From Candidatus Pelagibacter sp. (lineage in GTDB: Bacteria > Pseudomonadota > Alphaproteobacteria > Pelagibacterales > Pelagibacteraceae): a stretch of DNA of 14,306 nucleotides. Made by a program: the position numbers and the translations under genes. The stretch lies in assembly GCA_028095445.1 (NCBI GenBank), contig JAOHCJ010000015.1:1-14306 (forward strand), given 5' to 3'. This document shows positions 13,456 through 14,306 of this stretch, piece by piece. The first letter of the stretch is position 1; each line of letters opens with the position of its first letter. The notes under the pieces are model-generated. The model ran no database searches. It was not told where the DNA came from and was given only the letters and a program-made list of their open reading frames with translations.

Positions 13456-14304
13456 ATGAAAGCTATTATTTTTAGTTTATTAGGTTGGATGATGCTTCCA
13501 GTTATGGACGGTTTTGCTAAATATTTAAGTGCAGATCTTCCAGTTTTACAAATTACTTGGGCTAGATACTTTTTCACTGTTTTTTTTACTCTACCTGTTA
13601 TGTTTTTCTTTTATAACAAACAACTCGTTTGGTCTGATAAACCAAAATTACAAATTCTTAGAGGTCTAATTTTACTTTCTGCTAATGTATGCTTCTTCTA
13701 TTCAATATCAATTATCTCTCTTGCTAAAGCCTTAACACTAGCTTTTGTTGCCCCATTAATAGTCACAGCGTTTTCACCAATGTTGCTAGGTGAGAAGGTG
13801 GGTATTAGAAGGTGGACAGCTGTAACTATAGGTTTTATAGGGTCATTGGTAGTTATTAGACCGGGTTTTGTTGAGATTAACATTGCTAGTCTTGCTGCAT
13901 TAGGTACAGGATTTTTGTATGGATTTTATTTGATAATAACTCGTAAATTGAGCACAGCTGATAATCCATTATTAACTTTATTAATTACTGGATTAGTTGG
14001 TTTCGTAATTTCTTCTCTTGTTGTACCATTTATTTGGGTTAAACCTAGTCTAGCCGAATGGTCTATGATGGCAGGAATAGGGGTGTTTGCTTGTATTGGT
14101 CACTTATTCCTGATATTATCATTAAAATATGCTGATGCCTCTAAATTAGCTCCTTTAGGCTATACAGAGATCATTCCGAATGTTTTAATTGGTTATTATT
14201 TCTTTGGTAACTTCCCTGATAATTGGACTTTTCTGGGTCTTTTAATTATTGTCATCAGTGGCATTTACATATCTAGGAGAGAGGTTGTTAAGAATGCTAT
14301 TTAA
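13456..14304 (+). CDS. DMT-superfamily (EamA) transporter
   Basis: This 282-residue inner-membrane protein has ten predicted membrane helices as two EamA repeats (about 1-132 and 140-275). The first repeat ends with the family pattern GEKVGIRRWTAVTIGFIGSLVVIRPG, and a helix-loop KALTLAFVAPLIVTAFSPML precedes it; the second repeat has KYADASKLAPLGYTEIIPNVLIGY. Members export or import amino acids, nucleotides or other metabolites, and many cannot be assigned further. It begins 17 bases after the AEC gene with no visible terminator between, so is probably the last member of the argC/hom transcript seen here. The stop is two bases from the window end, so what follows is unseen. Confidence 0.9.
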   Translation: MKAIIFSLLGWMMLPVMDGFAKYLSADLPVLQITWARYFFTVFFTLPVMFFFYNKQLVWSDKPKLQILRGLILLSANVCFFYSISIISLAKALTLAFVAPLIVTAFSPMLLGEKVGIRRWTAVTIGFIGSLVVIRPGFVEINIASLAALGTGFLYGFYLIITRKLSTADNPLLTLLITGLVGFVISSLVVPFIWVKPSLAEWSMMAGIGVFACIGHLFLILSLKYADASKLAPLGYTEIIPNVLIGYYFFGNFPDNWTFLGLLIIVISGIYISRREVVKNAI

Positions 14305-14306
14305 TA

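Noticed and set aside
1..14306. tRNA, rRNA, CRISPR array, transposase or attachment site
   Set aside because: No cloverleaf-like GC-richer segment, repeat-spacer pattern, transposase motif or terminal repeats were seen on either strand.

Overview
The window is about 14.3 kb of very AT-rich, tightly packed bacterial chromosome. It looks like a member of the SAR11 / Pelagibacterales clade (marine Alphaproteobacteria). The grounds are the low GC, the almost absent intergenic DNA, the alphaproteobacterial gene neighbourhoods (nusB-thiL; a BamE-like lipoprotein divergent from a cytochrome bc1 chaperone gene, then rpmF-plsX-ihfA-merR; rplM-rpsI-argC), and a SAM-V riboswitch before metY, an RNA class first described in Pelagibacter. 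The species assignment is inference. I see no mobile element, CRISPR array, rRNA or tRNA.

Layout, left to right. (1) 1-3227, plus strand: the last codons of nusB, thiL overlapping it, an 89-nt leader with a striking nested inverted repeat, and hppA, a proton-pumping pyrophosphatase. (2) 3229-3690, minus strand: a BamE/OmlA-like lipoprotein gene that meets hppA tail to tail and shares a start-codon overlap with the next gene. (3) 3689-6223, plus strand: a compact operon of bc1-assembly chaperone, rpmF (L32), plsX, ihfA, a MerR-type regulator and rpmG (L33). (4) 6226-6516, minus: a small chorismate mutase, divergent from ctaA (haem A synthase, 6559-7578). (5) 7562-8905, minus: metY (O-acetylhomoserine sulfhydrylase), overlapping the ctaA end and preceded by a tandem SAM-II plus SAM-V riboswitch leader. 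(6) 9111-14304, plus: rplM-rpsI, then argC, a tiny previously uncalled lipoprotein, hom (homoserine dehydrogenase), an AEC-family transporter and a DMT/EamA transporter.

The genes are mostly core metabolism and translation. There are two functional links. First, hom makes homoserine, the precursor of the O-acetylhomoserine that MetY uses, and metY is under SAM control. Second, the bc1 chaperone, CtaA and HppA all serve membrane energetics. The intervals between genes are short: the longest, 8906-9110, holds both riboswitches and the rplM promoter region. There is no gene-free stretch above 300 bases.

The points most worth a second look are the nested stem before hppA that would bury its start codon, the tandem SAM leader, the 56-codon lipoprotein between argC and hom, and several promoter -10 boxes so close to start codons that leaderless mRNAs are likely.
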